DNA of 64,000 nt from JBMFVE01 sp049966155 (GCA_049966155.1 JBMFVE010000005.1:1-64000), one strand, 5' to 3'; counted from the first letter of the stretch, positions 46,765 to 56,045 are shown. Translations and numbers: made by a program. The notes: generated from the sequence alone by a model not told the origin.

Positions 46765-47093
46765 AGATCCTCCGGAAAAACAGGGAATGAAATGAAAATA
46801 CCTCAAAATTCCCCGTCTTTCCATACTCATTCATAAAAATTGCCGATAAATATAAACATCATATAATTTTTAATCAAGGTTGGGGATACGTGGCACAAAG
46901 CCATAACAGAACCCTCAGGCTAAATGCACCCAAGAAAACGTTAACTCACACGCTGAAGCACTGGAATTGTCTTCATTTGAGCCTGAATACGGCCAACAAT
47001 AACTGGGTGGGACAAAGTGTTTGGTCTTGTCGCTTGATTTTATTTGACTGTGCATTTATATTTAGATTATGTCTAAATAAACAAGGAGAAGCG
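46765..47093. promoter_or_regulatory. Divergent promoter region between yceD and the iron block
   Basis: This 329-base gap holds no credible gene. Near 46862 is a TATAAT. TTGACT at 47045-47050 with a -10-like TTATGT at 47068-47073 forms a candidate promoter for the barrel gene. The palindrome at 47061-47077 overlaps its -10. Confidence 0.45.
47061..47077. promoter_or_regulatory. TTTAGA-N5-TCTAAA operator candidate
   Basis: A perfect 6-base inverted repeat with a 5-base spacer (TTATG) lies 17 bases before the barrel gene start and overlaps the candidate -10. A half-matching copy, TTTAGACTTTGTACA at 48013-48027, sits directly before fur. Given fur and feoAB nearby, an iron- or manganese-responsive regulator (Fur or DtxR-type) is likely. 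The exact regulator is inference. Confidence 0.5.
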
Positions 47094-47774
47094 ATGCTAA
47101 TTAAATACATCACACCAATTACCGTAATCTTAATTATTTCCACGTCAGCACATGCTGACAGGAGATTCTATATATGGAGCTATCAATTCTCTACAGTAGC
47201 GCCAGGGGAATTGGAGCTGGAATCATATTCAACCCTTTCTTTTGTCAAGTCAGATTATACAATAAACTCTTTTCAGCAACAGTTCGAACTCGAATATGGA
47301 ATTACCAGAAGACTCGATGTTAGTCTATATCAAGTCGTTTCCAAAACTATTGCGTCTCCACTAAAATTGGAATCATCTAAGTTGAGGGGAAGATTGAAGT
47401 TATCGGAAAAAGGAAATTTGTTTGTAGATCCTCTTATTTACCTTGAATGGGTAAGAAACTATGATTTCAAAAGGCCAAATATCATCGAAGCTAAAATAGT
47501 GCTTGCAAAAGATGTTGGCTTAATCAATTTTTCAATTAATGCAAGCGCTGAAAGAGAAATAACTAAAGGAGCTGAATTAGAAACTTCTGTAACGGCTGGA
47601 ATTGGATACGAGATTTCTCCTGCGCTAAGATTAGGAGTTGAATCCGTTAACGAAATTAATAAAGAAGGTGGCGGCAATTTTGGAGTCGGACCAACTATTT
47701 CTGCGTCGACAAAAGTAGCCTGGATAACGGGGGGGGGTTTACTACGGGATAACAAAAGATTCACCCGGCATTAA
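47094..47774 (+). pseudogene. Outer-membrane beta-barrel protein, 3' end shifted at a 9-G tract
   Basis: The frame has a signal peptide (LIKYITPITVILIISTSAHA) and beta-barrel strands. At 47729-47737 it meets nine consecutive G. As written it continues GLLRDNKRFTRH and stops. With eight G it would read VYYGITKDSPGINARIIVGL and end at 47805, a proper barrel end with alternating hydrophobic residues. The present frame thus loses the last strand. Either a sequencing indel or slipped-strand phase variation explains it. AAGGAG precedes the ATG at 47094. Probable role in envelope transport near the Feo genes; no substrate can be named. Confidence 0.6.
47729..47737 (+). repeat. Poly-G tract (9 G) inside a coding region
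   Basis: Nine Gs in a row, the longest homopolymer of G or C noticed in the window, located about 20 codons before the C-terminus of the barrel gene. Such tracts mutate by slipped-strand pairing and can switch genes on and off. Confidence 0.85.
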
Positions 47775-47873
47775 CGCTCGTATAATCGTCGGGCTCGACC
47801 TATAATTAAGATTTTGTCAATCCGTTATTAGCTCTTCTTAGTTCAACTAACAGGTTAATATGACTTCACTGAG

Positions 47874-48017
47874 GTGCAGAAATATACAAGTATTGAAAGA
47901 AAAGCCATCAGAATTCTCGTACAAAATTGCGGTGACTGCCATGCTGTACCAATCTTCGGCAATCGGAGTCAAAAAGATGACTTGAACCACTCAGATGGAA
48001 TCATTAACGTTATTTAG
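47874..48017 (+). CDS. Short CxxCH heme-motif reading frame, fragment or small cytochrome
   Basis: A frame in the barrel-fur gap encodes, from GTG, 47 residues including LVQNCGDCHAVPIFG, a canonical CxxCH covalent heme-binding motif, and stops 10 bases before fur. An in-frame TAA lies 14 codons farther up from GTG, and no signal peptide is found, so as it stands the product would not reach the cytochrome maturation system. Joining it to ATG 47860 needs one indel. It is either a decayed cytochrome c domain or a small real protein. Upstream of fur, a link to iron or redox status would make sense. Confidence 0.35.
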   Translation: MQKYTSIERKAIRILVQNCGDCHAVPIFGNRSQKDDLNHSDGIINVI

Positions 48018-48027
48018 ACTTTGTACA

Positions 48028-48480
48028 ATGAATAAAAGTGAAGCTGCCCGGCAAAAACTGCAAGAGTATTTAAAGGCGGCAAACTACCGAATAACTCCCG
48101 AGCGGTTCGAAGTACTTGATTACGTAATGGAAACAGACGGACATTTTGATGCTGACGAACTGTTTCTGAAGATGAAAAACTCAGGGAGTAAGGTATCGAG
48201 GGCGACTGTCTACAACACGCTGGATGTCCTTGAAGAATGCGGTCTTGTTTTCCGATCACGCTTGAAGGATCATGGTTCCCGCTTTGAAAGAGCATTCGGG
48301 AGAGTTCATCATGACCATTTGGTTTGCATCGAATGCGGTAAAATTGTTGAATTTGTCGATGAAAGCATTGAAAATGCGCAGGAAGCGGTTGCAAAGAGCT
48401 TCAAGTTTAAGCTTATCAGTCATTCTCATCAGATCTTTGGAATTTGCCCGGAATGCCAAAAGAAAGCTCAAAACAGTTGA
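48028..48480 (+). CDS. fur: Ferric uptake regulator family protein
   Basis: A 150-residue Fur-family repressor. N-terminal winged helix with YRITPERFEVLDYVMETDGHFDADELF and SKVSRATVYNTLDVLEECGL, then a dimer domain with metal-binding HHDHLVCIECGKIVEF and CPECQK, the two Cys pairs of the structural zinc site. It senses metal and represses iron-uptake genes. The ATG at 48028 was chosen as it gives the standard Fur start; an in-frame ATG 33 bases upstream would extend it. A TTTAGAC..TGTACA motif overlaps the region just before it. It is co-directional with feoA, 15 bases away. Confidence 0.9.
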   Translation: MNKSEAARQKLQEYLKAANYRITPERFEVLDYVMETDGHFDADELFLKMKNSGSKVSRATVYNTLDVLEECGLVFRSRLKDHGSRFERAFGRVHHDHLVCIECGKIVEFVDESIENAQEAVAKSFKFKLISHSHQIFGICPECQKKAQNS

Positions 48481-48495
48481 AAGCCGGAACAAAAC

Positions 48496-48786
48496 ATGCA
48501 AAACAGAAACAGGTTTAGATTTAAATTTGGTCAGGAACTTTCCACCGACACTGTGAAGACGCTAAATGATCTTCGGGTTGGTGAGGTCGCTCAAATCACT
48601 GGATTTTCAAACCATGGTGAAATTTATTTGAAGATTGAAGCTATGGGATTAAGACCTGGTCGAAAAATAAAAGTACTACAGCGACTCGGAAGAGGAATTC
48701 TTGTAAGCACCAGCACGTCACGAATCGTAATAACATCTGATGTTGCTCGTAGCATAGAGGTAAAATGCGAAAGAAGATCACGGTAG
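48496..48786 (+). CDS. feoA: Ferrous iron transport protein A
   Basis: A 96-residue SH3-like small protein with TLNDLRVGEVAQITGFSNHG, LKIEAMGLRPGRKIKVLQRL and GRGILVSTSTSRIVITSDVA, the standard FeoA pattern. It assists FeoB. An N-terminal extension of about 20 residues precedes the domain. The 3' end overlaps feoB by 22 bases. Confidence 0.9.
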   Translation: MQNRNRFRFKFGQELSTDTVKTLNDLRVGEVAQITGFSNHGEIYLKIEAMGLRPGRKIKVLQRLGRGILVSTSTSRIVITSDVARSIEVKCERRSR

Positions 48787-50837
48787 CTGTCACAGGCAAC
48801 CCAAATGTTGGAAAAACAACAATACTCAATCACGCAGCCAGAACAAATCTTTCCGTCGGCAACTGGCCCGGAGTAACTGTAGAAAGAAAGGAGGGATTTA
48901 CAACTTATCGCGGGTATGAAATCCATCTTGTTGACCTACCGGGTATTTATACATTGGAACCAATATCAGAAGATGAAAAGATTGCCCATAACTTTCTCTC
49001 AGATGGTGATCCCGACGTGGTGCTGGACGTAATTGAGACAACCAACGCAGAGCGGGATTTACTGCTTACCTTAGAACTACTGGAATTCGGTAAACCAATG
49101 GTAATTGCTCTTAACATGATTGATGAGGCAGAAAGACAGGGGGTCATCGTAAATACAGCTCATATGAGTGAAGTTTTAGATATACCGGTTGTCAAAACAA
49201 ATGGCAAAAATGGGGATGGGGTGGATAAACTCCTGGATGCAATAGTGGACGTTTATCAGAATCAAAGAACCCCGAAGCTGATTAAATACAATGATAAGTT
49301 CGAGGAAGCCCTGGCGCAAATTCGTCAACAGAGCAACAATGGAAATATTAATAGACACACGCTGATCGATATTCTTTCAAAAAGCGAAAATGGTAAGACA
49401 CAGCGAGCATTGCTGGAGAAGTTTTACAAGAAGAACATCGCAACTATTATCAAAGACGAGAGATATTCTTTTGCAAATGGATTTTTTGCAGAAGTTTTCA
49501 AAAAGAAAAACTCTACTGCAAGAGATATTACGGACAGGATCGACAGGGTTGTTTTACATCCCGTTTACGGTTTTTTTATTTTCCTTGCGGCTATGTTCCT
49601 CCTCTTTAAAATTTCCTTTGATTTCTCAAATCCGTTAATGGACTGGATTGATGGGTTCATTAATAACTTTCTTTCGCCTGCTGTTTCAACGGTTTTGATG
49701 AAAGCGGGTGCGACCGAATGGATGCTGAGGTTTTTTTCTGAGGCTGTGGTAGGTGGAGTTGGATTCGTTATCACTTTTGTCCCGCTAATTGGCACAATTT
49801 ACTTTTTACTGGCACTCCTCGAAATGTCTGGCTATATGCCGCGAATTGCATTCCTCATGGATAGATTCATGCACAAACTCGGTTTACACGGCAAAGGAAT
49901 GATCCCTCTTCTTTTAGGTTTTGGCTGCAATGTGCCCGCAATAATGGCAACACGCACCCTTGAAAACAAGCGAGACAAATTGCTGGTAATCGCAATGATC
50001 CCGTTCATGAGCTGTCCAGCACGACTTATTGTATTTTCATTCTTTGCCGTTCTTTTCTTCAGCAATCCTGCTGTTGTCATTTTTTCCTTATATATGCTTG
50101 GAATTCTGGTCGGACTAATGACAGCATTTTTCTTGAGGAAAACCGCTTTCAAAGGACGATTGTCTCACTTTGTAATGGAACTTCCACCTTACCGTGCACC
50201 ATCGCTGACAACTGTAATAAGAATTGTCTGGGCACAGATAAAAAACTTTCTATACAGGGCCGGCACATTGATATTTGCCGCATCTGTCGTCATCTGGGTG
50301 CTACTGAATACTCCACCTGGAATTAAGAACCCATCCCAAAGCTTTGCTGCTTACATTGGTAAATCAATAACACCTGTTTTCAAACCCATTGGAATTAAAG
50401 ATTGGCGAATTTCAACTTCACTGATCCCAGCTTTCCTTGCACGGGAAATTGTTCTGAGCTCCATGGGAACAATTTATTCTGTCAATGTTGATATTGAAAA
50501 GAAGAATTTCAATGTGGTCGATGAACTGGAGAGGCAGACTATAAATCTCATTGTCGCTGTCAAGGAAAGCATTCTTTCTTTAATTAAACCAGGCATCAGC
50601 ACCCTAAAAACTGATACGGGCAATACCAATCTCAGAAATGTAATCAAAGCAAGTTTCACTCGCGCATCAGCTCTCTCTTTCATGATATTTCTTCTATTAT
50701 ACACTTCCTGTCTGGCCACAGTCGCAGTTATGGCCCGAGAAGCAGGGAAATGGATCGCCATGGCCTTTCTTACATATAGTTTTGTGATCGCCTGGGTAGT
50801 TGCCTTTATTGTTTACAACATAGGTATAGCATTATGA
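48765..50837 (+). CDS. feoB: Ferrous iron transport protein B
   Basis: A 690-residue iron permease with an N-terminal GTPase domain (G1 GNPNVGKTT, G3 DLPGIY, G4 NMID) and a core of about 8-10 helices containing the Gate motifs (GFGCNVPAIMATRTLENKRD and FIPAFLAREIVL-like LIPAFLAREIVLSSM). It imports Fe2+ under anoxic or low-iron conditions. It overlaps feoA and ends ATGA-fashion into the 33-residue gene. The domain order and size are standard. Confidence 0.96.
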   Translation: MRKKITVAVTGNPNVGKTTILNHAARTNLSVGNWPGVTVERKEGFTTYRGYEIHLVDLPGIYTLEPISEDEKIAHNFLSDGDPDVVLDVIETTNAERDLLLTLELLEFGKPMVIALNMIDEAERQGVIVNTAHMSEVLDIPVVKTNGKNGDGVDKLLDAIVDVYQNQRTPKLIKYNDKFEEALAQIRQQSNNGNINRHTLIDILSKSENGKTQRALLEKFYKKNIATIIKDERYSFANGFFAEVFKKKNSTARDITDRIDRVVLHPVYGFFIFLAAMFLLFKISFDFSNPLMDWIDGFINNFLSPAVSTVLMKAGATEWMLRFFSEAVVGGVGFVITFVPLIGTIYFLLALLEMSGYMPRIAFLMDRFMHKLGLHGKGMIPLLLGFGCNVPAIMATRTLENKRDKLLVIAMIPFMSCPARLIVFSFFAVLFFSNPAVVIFSLYMLGILVGLMTAFFLRKTAFKGRLSHFVMELPPYRAPSLTTVIRIVWAQIKNFLYRAGTLIFAASVVIWVLLNTPPGIKNPSQSFAAYIGKSITPVFKPIGIKDWRISTSLIPAFLAREIVLSSMGTIYSVNVDIEKKNFNVVDELERQTINLIVAVKESILSLIKPGISTLKTDTGNTNLRNVIKASFTRASALSFMIFLLLYTSCLATVAVMAREAGKWIAMAFLTYSFVIAWVVAFIVYNIGIAL

Positions 50838-50935
50838 CAGGAGAAATTATATTTATAGCAATAATACTTCTTATTGCTGCAATCTTAATGAGAAGATCAA
50901 TTAAATCCAGAAGCAAAGGAGATTGCTGCAAGTAG
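50834..50935 (+). CDS. FeoB-associated Cys-rich small membrane protein
   Basis: A 33-residue protein starting inside the feoB stop (ATGA). One hydrophobic helix (IIFIAIILLIAAILM) is followed by a basic stretch and GDCCK at the end. This matches FeoB-associated small membrane proteins with C-terminal Cys, which may serve as the third, FeoC-like, subunit of the iron channel. Confidence 0.7.
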   Translation: MTGEIIFIAIILLIAAILMRRSIKSRSKGDCCK

Positions 50936-51036
50936 TTCCCCTGATATCTTCGTACAGCTTTGTTAATTGTTAAATAAATTACCATTAAGTTTCTGAATAT
51001 TCATCTTATTCTCGGGTCTACTGGTTTTTCCCATCC

Positions 51037-54000
51037 TCAGTTAATCTTTATCCCCATCCCCAAAAGACATCTCATCCCTTCACGGGAATAAAACTCGCAG
51101 TGCTTACAGTGATTTGTTCTTGTTGGCAGATCTTCCAGGCCAAATTCGAGCGACTTCAGCTCACTTATGAGCCTCTGAAGTTCACCAGCAAACGTTTCAA
51201 GCTCATCTGCTTGGTAAGTCTTACTCAGTGAAAGATTTTTCTTTCGTGTGAAGACCAGTGTTGCCTGCACCGACTTCTGATCAGGATTGACCATTCTACA
51301 TAAAAGTGCATACAACTTCATCTGTATCTCATACTCTCTGTAAATTTCTTCAATATTACGGTCAATTCTATTGGTTTTGTAGTCGACAATTTGAAATCCC
51401 TTCTCACTTTTGACCATGAGATCAATTGTACCTGTCAGGTAATCTTCCCCGAACTTTTGTGTGATTGTTTGTTCAACATAAATTTGACCCGTTAAATTAA
51501 GTCTTCCTATAGTTTCAATGGCGTTTGCTATATTTCGTTCAATATCAATCATCAAATCAGAGGCTTTACTTTGATCCAGTCGAATAGACCTTTCTGACAA
51601 AATTGCGTTTTTCACTGATGCAGCTATCATTTGATTATCAACTATCGACAATTCAGGTATGAGTTGTTGAAGCGCTTTATGGATTACACGCCCTTTAATT
51701 GTGGAAAGAATTTCATCGCTAAATTCAGAAGCTTCATCGGGATCCCAGACAATTTCCGGAGTTGGCAGACCAATCCGATATCTTAGAAAATATTTTGTCG
51801 GACAAATCTTATAGGTTTGCAAAACAGTCGCCGAATAAATCTCTCCACCAACGTTTGCTGAAAGGCCCTCTATCCGGATATCACCCAGTTGAATGCTTGA
51901 CTTGACTTCAGGTTCTTCGCCAACTTTTGTTTCGGGGATACTACGATAAAGAATTACATTTGCACCATTGCAATTTATGAGATCCCCGTCAACAATGGAA
52001 CTCAGGTCAACTTTTTCCTTAAGGATTTCAGCAAATGACATTTTTGTGGTATGTTCAGCTGTTGCCAATATTAGCTTGTCTTTTGCACGTGTACAGGCAA
52101 CGTAGAATAATCTTGTCACCTCGGCTCTTTCATTTATCTCCTCGAGCTTTTTGTAAATCGCAAATTCTTTTGGAATACCTTGATCAAGAAGAGGGATAAT
52201 CCCAACATCGTCGTTTACAATCACCTTCCTTTTAGTTTCCACCCCGGTATTGCAAAAAGGTAAGAAGACCACGGGGAATTCAAGTCCTTTTGCTGAATGT
52301 ATGGTAAGTATTTTTACGGCATTCGACATCTCTTCAAATGAGGCTTGCCCCTCATCGCCTTCTTCTTTAGCGTCCTTTATACGCTCTACAAAATCATACA
52401 GACTACTGAATCCACGCCCTTCAAACCCACGTGCAATTTCTTTCAGTTTTCTTAAATTTGCCAGACGCTGCGTGTCCCCTGCCTGGTTGCCTCCCACCGA
52501 AAAGTCTGTTCCCAGCCATCCAGTACGCGCTAATATTCTATCCAGCAACTGAGGTATATTTAACCGGTAGGCAAACTGGGTCTCCTCGCGAAGAACTTCA
52601 GAAGCATACCTGACTTCCTCGGAAGCCACACCTGACGCTGCAAAATTCTTAAGCTTTTCAAATAAGCATTCACCTGATGCATTTGATATGCGTAAAAGCT
52701 CTTCGTCAGAGATCCCGAACATGGGAGACCGCAAAACAGTTAACAAACTGACATCCGAGTAGGTATCCTGTAAAAAAGTCAGGTAGTTTGTCAAATCAAG
52801 AATTTCTTGGGATGAATAAAAACCTCTTCCCGATATGACAACATGTGGAATATTGTGTTTCTTTAACGCATTTTCCAGACTTGCAAGATGAGTTCTTGTC
52901 CGAAGTAAAACCGCAATATCACCATAATCAATCCTTGACGGGACTTCAACACCGTCAATATTTCTGCTAATTTCTTCTTCGTTCTCAACCATTCTTTTAA
53001 TTCGTGCAGCAACAAAATTCGATTGCAGCTCGATTGGGGTGAGTTCTGAATCATCCGTCTGATTCCTCCGTCCCGCATAAAATATCTCAACAGGACTTGC
53101 GGCCGAAACGGTTCGGACGGGTTTAATTGGATTATAATCGGCTTCAAAAGTTGATTTAAATCCCAGCAGTTTGTAAAGTGGGTTCGTTTTCATAATATCC
53201 GCAAAAAGCCAATCGACAAACTTAGCTATTTGTTCGTTCATGCGAAAACTTTCGGCCAGAGTAATTACATCGGAGTCCTGCAGTTCTCTCAGGTCTTCTT
53301 CTGTTTTTTTAAATACCTCCACCTGTGCGTTCCTAAATCTATATATAGATTGTTTCGGATCTCCAACAACAAAAAGCCTGCCACCGACAGAAAAATCTTT
53401 CATCAGCACCCTGAAAATGTCATACTGCAAAAAGTTTGTATCCTGATATTCATCTACCATTATTTGCTTAAACCTGCTACTCAGGACGTTGCTAACAGTA
53501 CTGTTGAATTTCAGTAATTTCAGAACAAAAAGCTGAAGATCGTCAAAATCAAGAAAGCCGCGAGAATTTTTTCTTTCGTTATATCGCTTTTCAGCGGCAA
53601 GATACAAATCATAAATCGTATGGACATCGTCAAGATATTGTTGAACAGACATTGCTGGTGGTCCCTCAGGATCATCGTTCCCCGATAGTATTTGGTAAGT
53701 GCTCCTTAGAATTTCGTAAATCTGGCGATCAGTAAAATTAGCATTGGGAAATATTTCCACCCCTGCTCTCAACTGATACCCCTTTGTAAGAATCGACTCC
53801 AGGATCCTTGATATCTGTGGCAACAACAGATGATTACTCTCTGTTTTATTACAGAATTCTTCTAGGGATTCAACAGCAGAGAGAAAAACCTCTTTGCCCC
53901 TTCCGCTATGTCTGATCGAGTTCCGTGATATTTCTGCAATAAGTTTACCTAGCCGCCGCCAGTGGTCAATTAACATTTCTTTACGAGGTACAGGGCTGCC

Positions 54001-54588
54001 GGAACCGTCACCCAGGACATCATAAATGATTCTCTTATGTTCAAGCTTTTCCCGATGTGAAAACAATTCACCCAGTATGTCAAGGGTTTGCCTATAACCA
54101 AATCTAACAAGAAATTGGTGAGTTTTCCTCGAAAATGAAGTTTCTTCTGACAGAGAATCAATTACCGCTTCTTCTAACGAATCCCTTTTAAGTGATGCAG
54201 CATCTAAATCCTCAAGGACTTTGAAATTTGCATCCACACCCGCCTCAACCGGAAATTCTCTTAGAATATTTAAGCAAAACGAATGAATTGTACTAATATT
54301 TGCTTCAAGCATATTTGATTTTGCCTGCCTGTACCTCGAAATAATTTCACGTGGCTCTGAACTGTTCATTCGCTCTTCCAGCGCCCCACCAATCCGTTCA
54401 CGAAGCTCAAGTGCAGCCCTGTCTGTAAATGTAAGGCAGAGTATCTCTTCGACTCCAATCCCGCTTCGAATAGCGGACAGGAACCGTTCAACTATAACGC
54501 TTGTTTTCCCGGAACCGGCATTTGCAACTACAGATATATGCCTTGATATGTCGAGGGTCTGGATTTGCGATCCTGTTAACTGTTTCAC
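51037..54588 (-). CDS. UvrD-type helicase with C-terminal PD-(D/E)XK nuclease (AddA/RecB-like)
   Basis: An 1183-residue protein for double-strand break repair. Helicase motif I ANAGSGKTSVIVERF, motif II MVDEYQDTNFLQYDI, motif III FVVGDPKQSIYRFR, motif VI TRLFYVACTRAKDKLILA. Near the C-terminus are the nuclease residues GTIDLMVKSEKGFQIVDYKT and four cysteines (YKICPTKYF, then NHCKHCEFYSREGMRCL), an arrangement like the iron-sulfur AddB/Cas4-type nucleases. No addB is adjacent, and AddA alone normally lacks the cluster. The ATG follows the previous exonuclease gene by a 4-base overlap. Confidence 0.92.
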   Translation of the reverse strand: MKQLTGSQIQTLDISRHISVVANAGSGKTSVIVERFLSAIRSGIGVEEILCLTFTDRAALELRERIGGALEERMNSSEPREIISRYRQAKSNMLEANISTIHSFCLNILREFPVEAGVDANFKVLEDLDAASLKRDSLEEAVIDSLSEETSFSRKTHQFLVRFGYRQTLDILGELFSHREKLEHKRIIYDVLGDGSGSPVPRKEMLIDHWRRLGKLIAEISRNSIRHSGRGKEVFLSAVESLEEFCNKTESNHLLLPQISRILESILTKGYQLRAGVEIFPNANFTDRQIYEILRSTYQILSGNDDPEGPPAMSVQQYLDDVHTIYDLYLAAEKRYNERKNSRGFLDFDDLQLFVLKLLKFNSTVSNVLSSRFKQIMVDEYQDTNFLQYDIFRVLMKDFSVGGRLFVVGDPKQSIYRFRNAQVEVFKKTEEDLRELQDSDVITLAESFRMNEQIAKFVDWLFADIMKTNPLYKLLGFKSTFEADYNPIKPVRTVSAASPVEIFYAGRRNQTDDSELTPIELQSNFVAARIKRMVENEEEISRNIDGVEVPSRIDYGDIAVLLRTRTHLASLENALKKHNIPHVVISGRGFYSSQEILDLTNYLTFLQDTYSDVSLLTVLRSPMFGISDEELLRISNASGECLFEKLKNFAASGVASEEVRYASEVLREETQFAYRLNIPQLLDRILARTGWLGTDFSVGGNQAGDTQRLANLRKLKEIARGFEGRGFSSLYDFVERIKDAKEEGDEGQASFEEMSNAVKILTIHSAKGLEFPVVFLPFCNTGVETKRKVIVNDDVGIIPLLDQGIPKEFAIYKKLEEINERAEVTRLFYVACTRAKDKLILATAEHTTKMSFAEILKEKVDLSSIVDGDLINCNGANVILYRSIPETKVGEEPEVKSSIQLGDIRIEGLSANVGGEIYSATVLQTYKICPTKYFLRYRIGLPTPEIVWDPDEASEFSDEILSTIKGRVIHKALQQLIPELSIVDNQMIAASVKNAILSERSIRLDQSKASDLMIDIERNIANAIETIGRLNLTGQIYVEQTITQKFGEDYLTGTIDLMVKSEKGFQIVDYKTNRIDRNIEEIYREYEIQMKLYALLCRMVNPDQKSVQATLVFTRKKNLSLSKTYQADELETFAGELQRLISELKSLEFGLEDLPTRTNHCKHCEFYSREGMRCLLGMGIKIN

Positions 54589-55289
54589 TTTAGCCCCTCA
54601 TATAAGTACTTCCATTTTGCATATAGCTGAGCGGTCGCCAGAACATCACCCATACAATACTGAGCGATTTCGTTATACCTTCTTGCCCGAAAGTATTCAT
54701 TGATATCATACCCGGTAATGCCGTGTGATTTTGGGCTCTCGATTCCAAAAGCCTTACAATAAAAATCCAGATTAAACTTTCTTGTCACGCCGTGAAATGT
54801 TAGCTCTTCCAAAAGGTCAATATGATTTTTCATTGAATATCGCGAACCAGCCATTAAATTTAGCGACGGTCTAATCCCTAAAATTCCCGAGCGCAGCATG
54901 AGAAATGGACAATCGAAGCTTCTGCCATTAAATGTCACAAAGACATCAAATTTGGAAATAAATTCCCAAAATTTAGTAAGCATATTCAGCTCGTTAGTTC
55001 CGACAAACGTATAACTGTGTTCAGGGTCCTTTTTCTCAAATTTCACCTCTTCGTCAGAATAAAATAGGGAAAAACCATTCCCGGATTCAATATTTAATAG
55101 TGCAATCGCAACAACGCGAGAAGTAAGGGGCCATAGACTTAATTGCCCTAATATTTCCTCTCGCGCCTTTTGTCGTAATTCCTCATTTTCCTCCCTGTCA
55201 GCTGACTTCATTAAGTAATCCTTCTGCATCTGGTCAAATTCATCAAAATTGAATGCCGACGTCTCAATATCGAATACCACTGTTGACAT
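54585..55289 (-). CDS. DEDD 3'-5' exonuclease (ribonuclease H-like, PolB-exo type)
   Basis: A 234-residue RNase H-like protein. VVFDIETS supplies the first Asp-Glu pair, TFNGRSFDCPFLMLRSGILG a second Asp and YCMGDVLATAQLYAKW the last. It matches the predicted PolB-like 3'-5' exonuclease family, often found with recombination genes. It overlaps the helicase gene by 4 bases, supporting joint action in DNA repair. Confidence 0.83.
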   Translation of the reverse strand: MSTVVFDIETSAFNFDEFDQMQKDYLMKSADREENEELRQKAREEILGQLSLWPLTSRVVAIALLNIESGNGFSLFYSDEEVKFEKKDPEHSYTFVGTNELNMLTKFWEFISKFDVFVTFNGRSFDCPFLMLRSGILGIRPSLNLMAGSRYSMKNHIDLLEELTFHGVTRKFNLDFYCKAFGIESPKSHGITGYDINEYFRARRYNEIAQYCMGDVLATAQLYAKWKYLYEGLK

Positions 55290-55398
55290 ACCTGCCTCCC
55301 AAAGTTTATATCTCCTTTGAATAGAACAAATGCTCCAGTCGAATAGCTAACCTGTGAAAGGAATAGAAGCCTGTGATACTTGCGGCAACTTAAACCGA

Positions 55399-55887
55399 CT
55401 ACTGCTCTGCTTCTACTTCGAGTCGAACTATTTCGTAACCCTTTTTGGATTCCAAAACACCAAAAATTACTCCAACAAAAACAGCAATCATTCCTCCAAG
55501 AAAGACCAATATGGAGAACTCCTCCCACCAGGTAAATATCCGGAACAATCCTGCGCCTATTGAGATAGAACAGAGAACAAACATCGCCGCTGCAGTAGTG
55601 TAACTCAGAACTGAATTCCTGACGAGCAGCGCACGAATGCTCAAATCACCCAGTTGACGTGTTGCGCTTTCCAAACGCAAATTTTCCTCCGGAGTAAAAT
55701 CTTTTTCTGCTGCCCTATGTATAAGCCTCCTTTTCTCGTCATTAATCAGCCGAATGCGGTTCACAACATTAGAGTATTTATTGTTGGCACTAAGGAGTAA
55801 TAGTCCACACGCATTGATCATTACAGCCGGGGCAAGCATGTACTGTATTACCCTGACAGCATCAAAACCTTGATTACCTGCAAACAT
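55399..55887 (-). CDS. DUF2721-like membrane protein
   Basis: A 162-residue protein. The first helix (YMLAPAVMINACGLLLLSAN) is followed by NKYSNVVNRIRLINDEKRRL, a family motif of DUF2721, and two more C-terminal helices (VLSYTTAAAMFVLCSISIGA; FSILVFLGGMIAVFVGVIFG). Function is unknown. ATG at 55887 was chosen over a TTG two codons earlier. The gap of 109 bases to the exonuclease gene shows no feature. Confidence 0.72.
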   Translation of the reverse strand: MFAGNQGFDAVRVIQYMLAPAVMINACGLLLLSANNKYSNVVNRIRLINDEKRRLIHRAAEKDFTPEENLRLESATRQLGDLSIRALLVRNSVLSYTTAAAMFVLCSISIGAGLFRIFTWWEEFSILVFLGGMIAVFVGVIFGVLESKKGYEIVRLEVEAEQ

Positions 55888-56045
55888 CACCAAGCATCCA
55901 TTTTGTAAATTTTATTTCAATAAATATAATAAATCTCTATTGAAGACGAAGACATATTATGTATGTTGTTCCCTGGTTGTATAGTTATTATGGAAAAATG
56001 CTTTTTGTACAATGTATATAAAGAGTTTATCAGTTAAATTTTTGC

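Noticed and set aside
46890..47093. N-terminal extension of the barrel gene frame
   Set aside because: It would put about 68 residues before a clear signal peptide; AAGGAG and ATG 47094 give the proper start, and the operator lies in this stretch.
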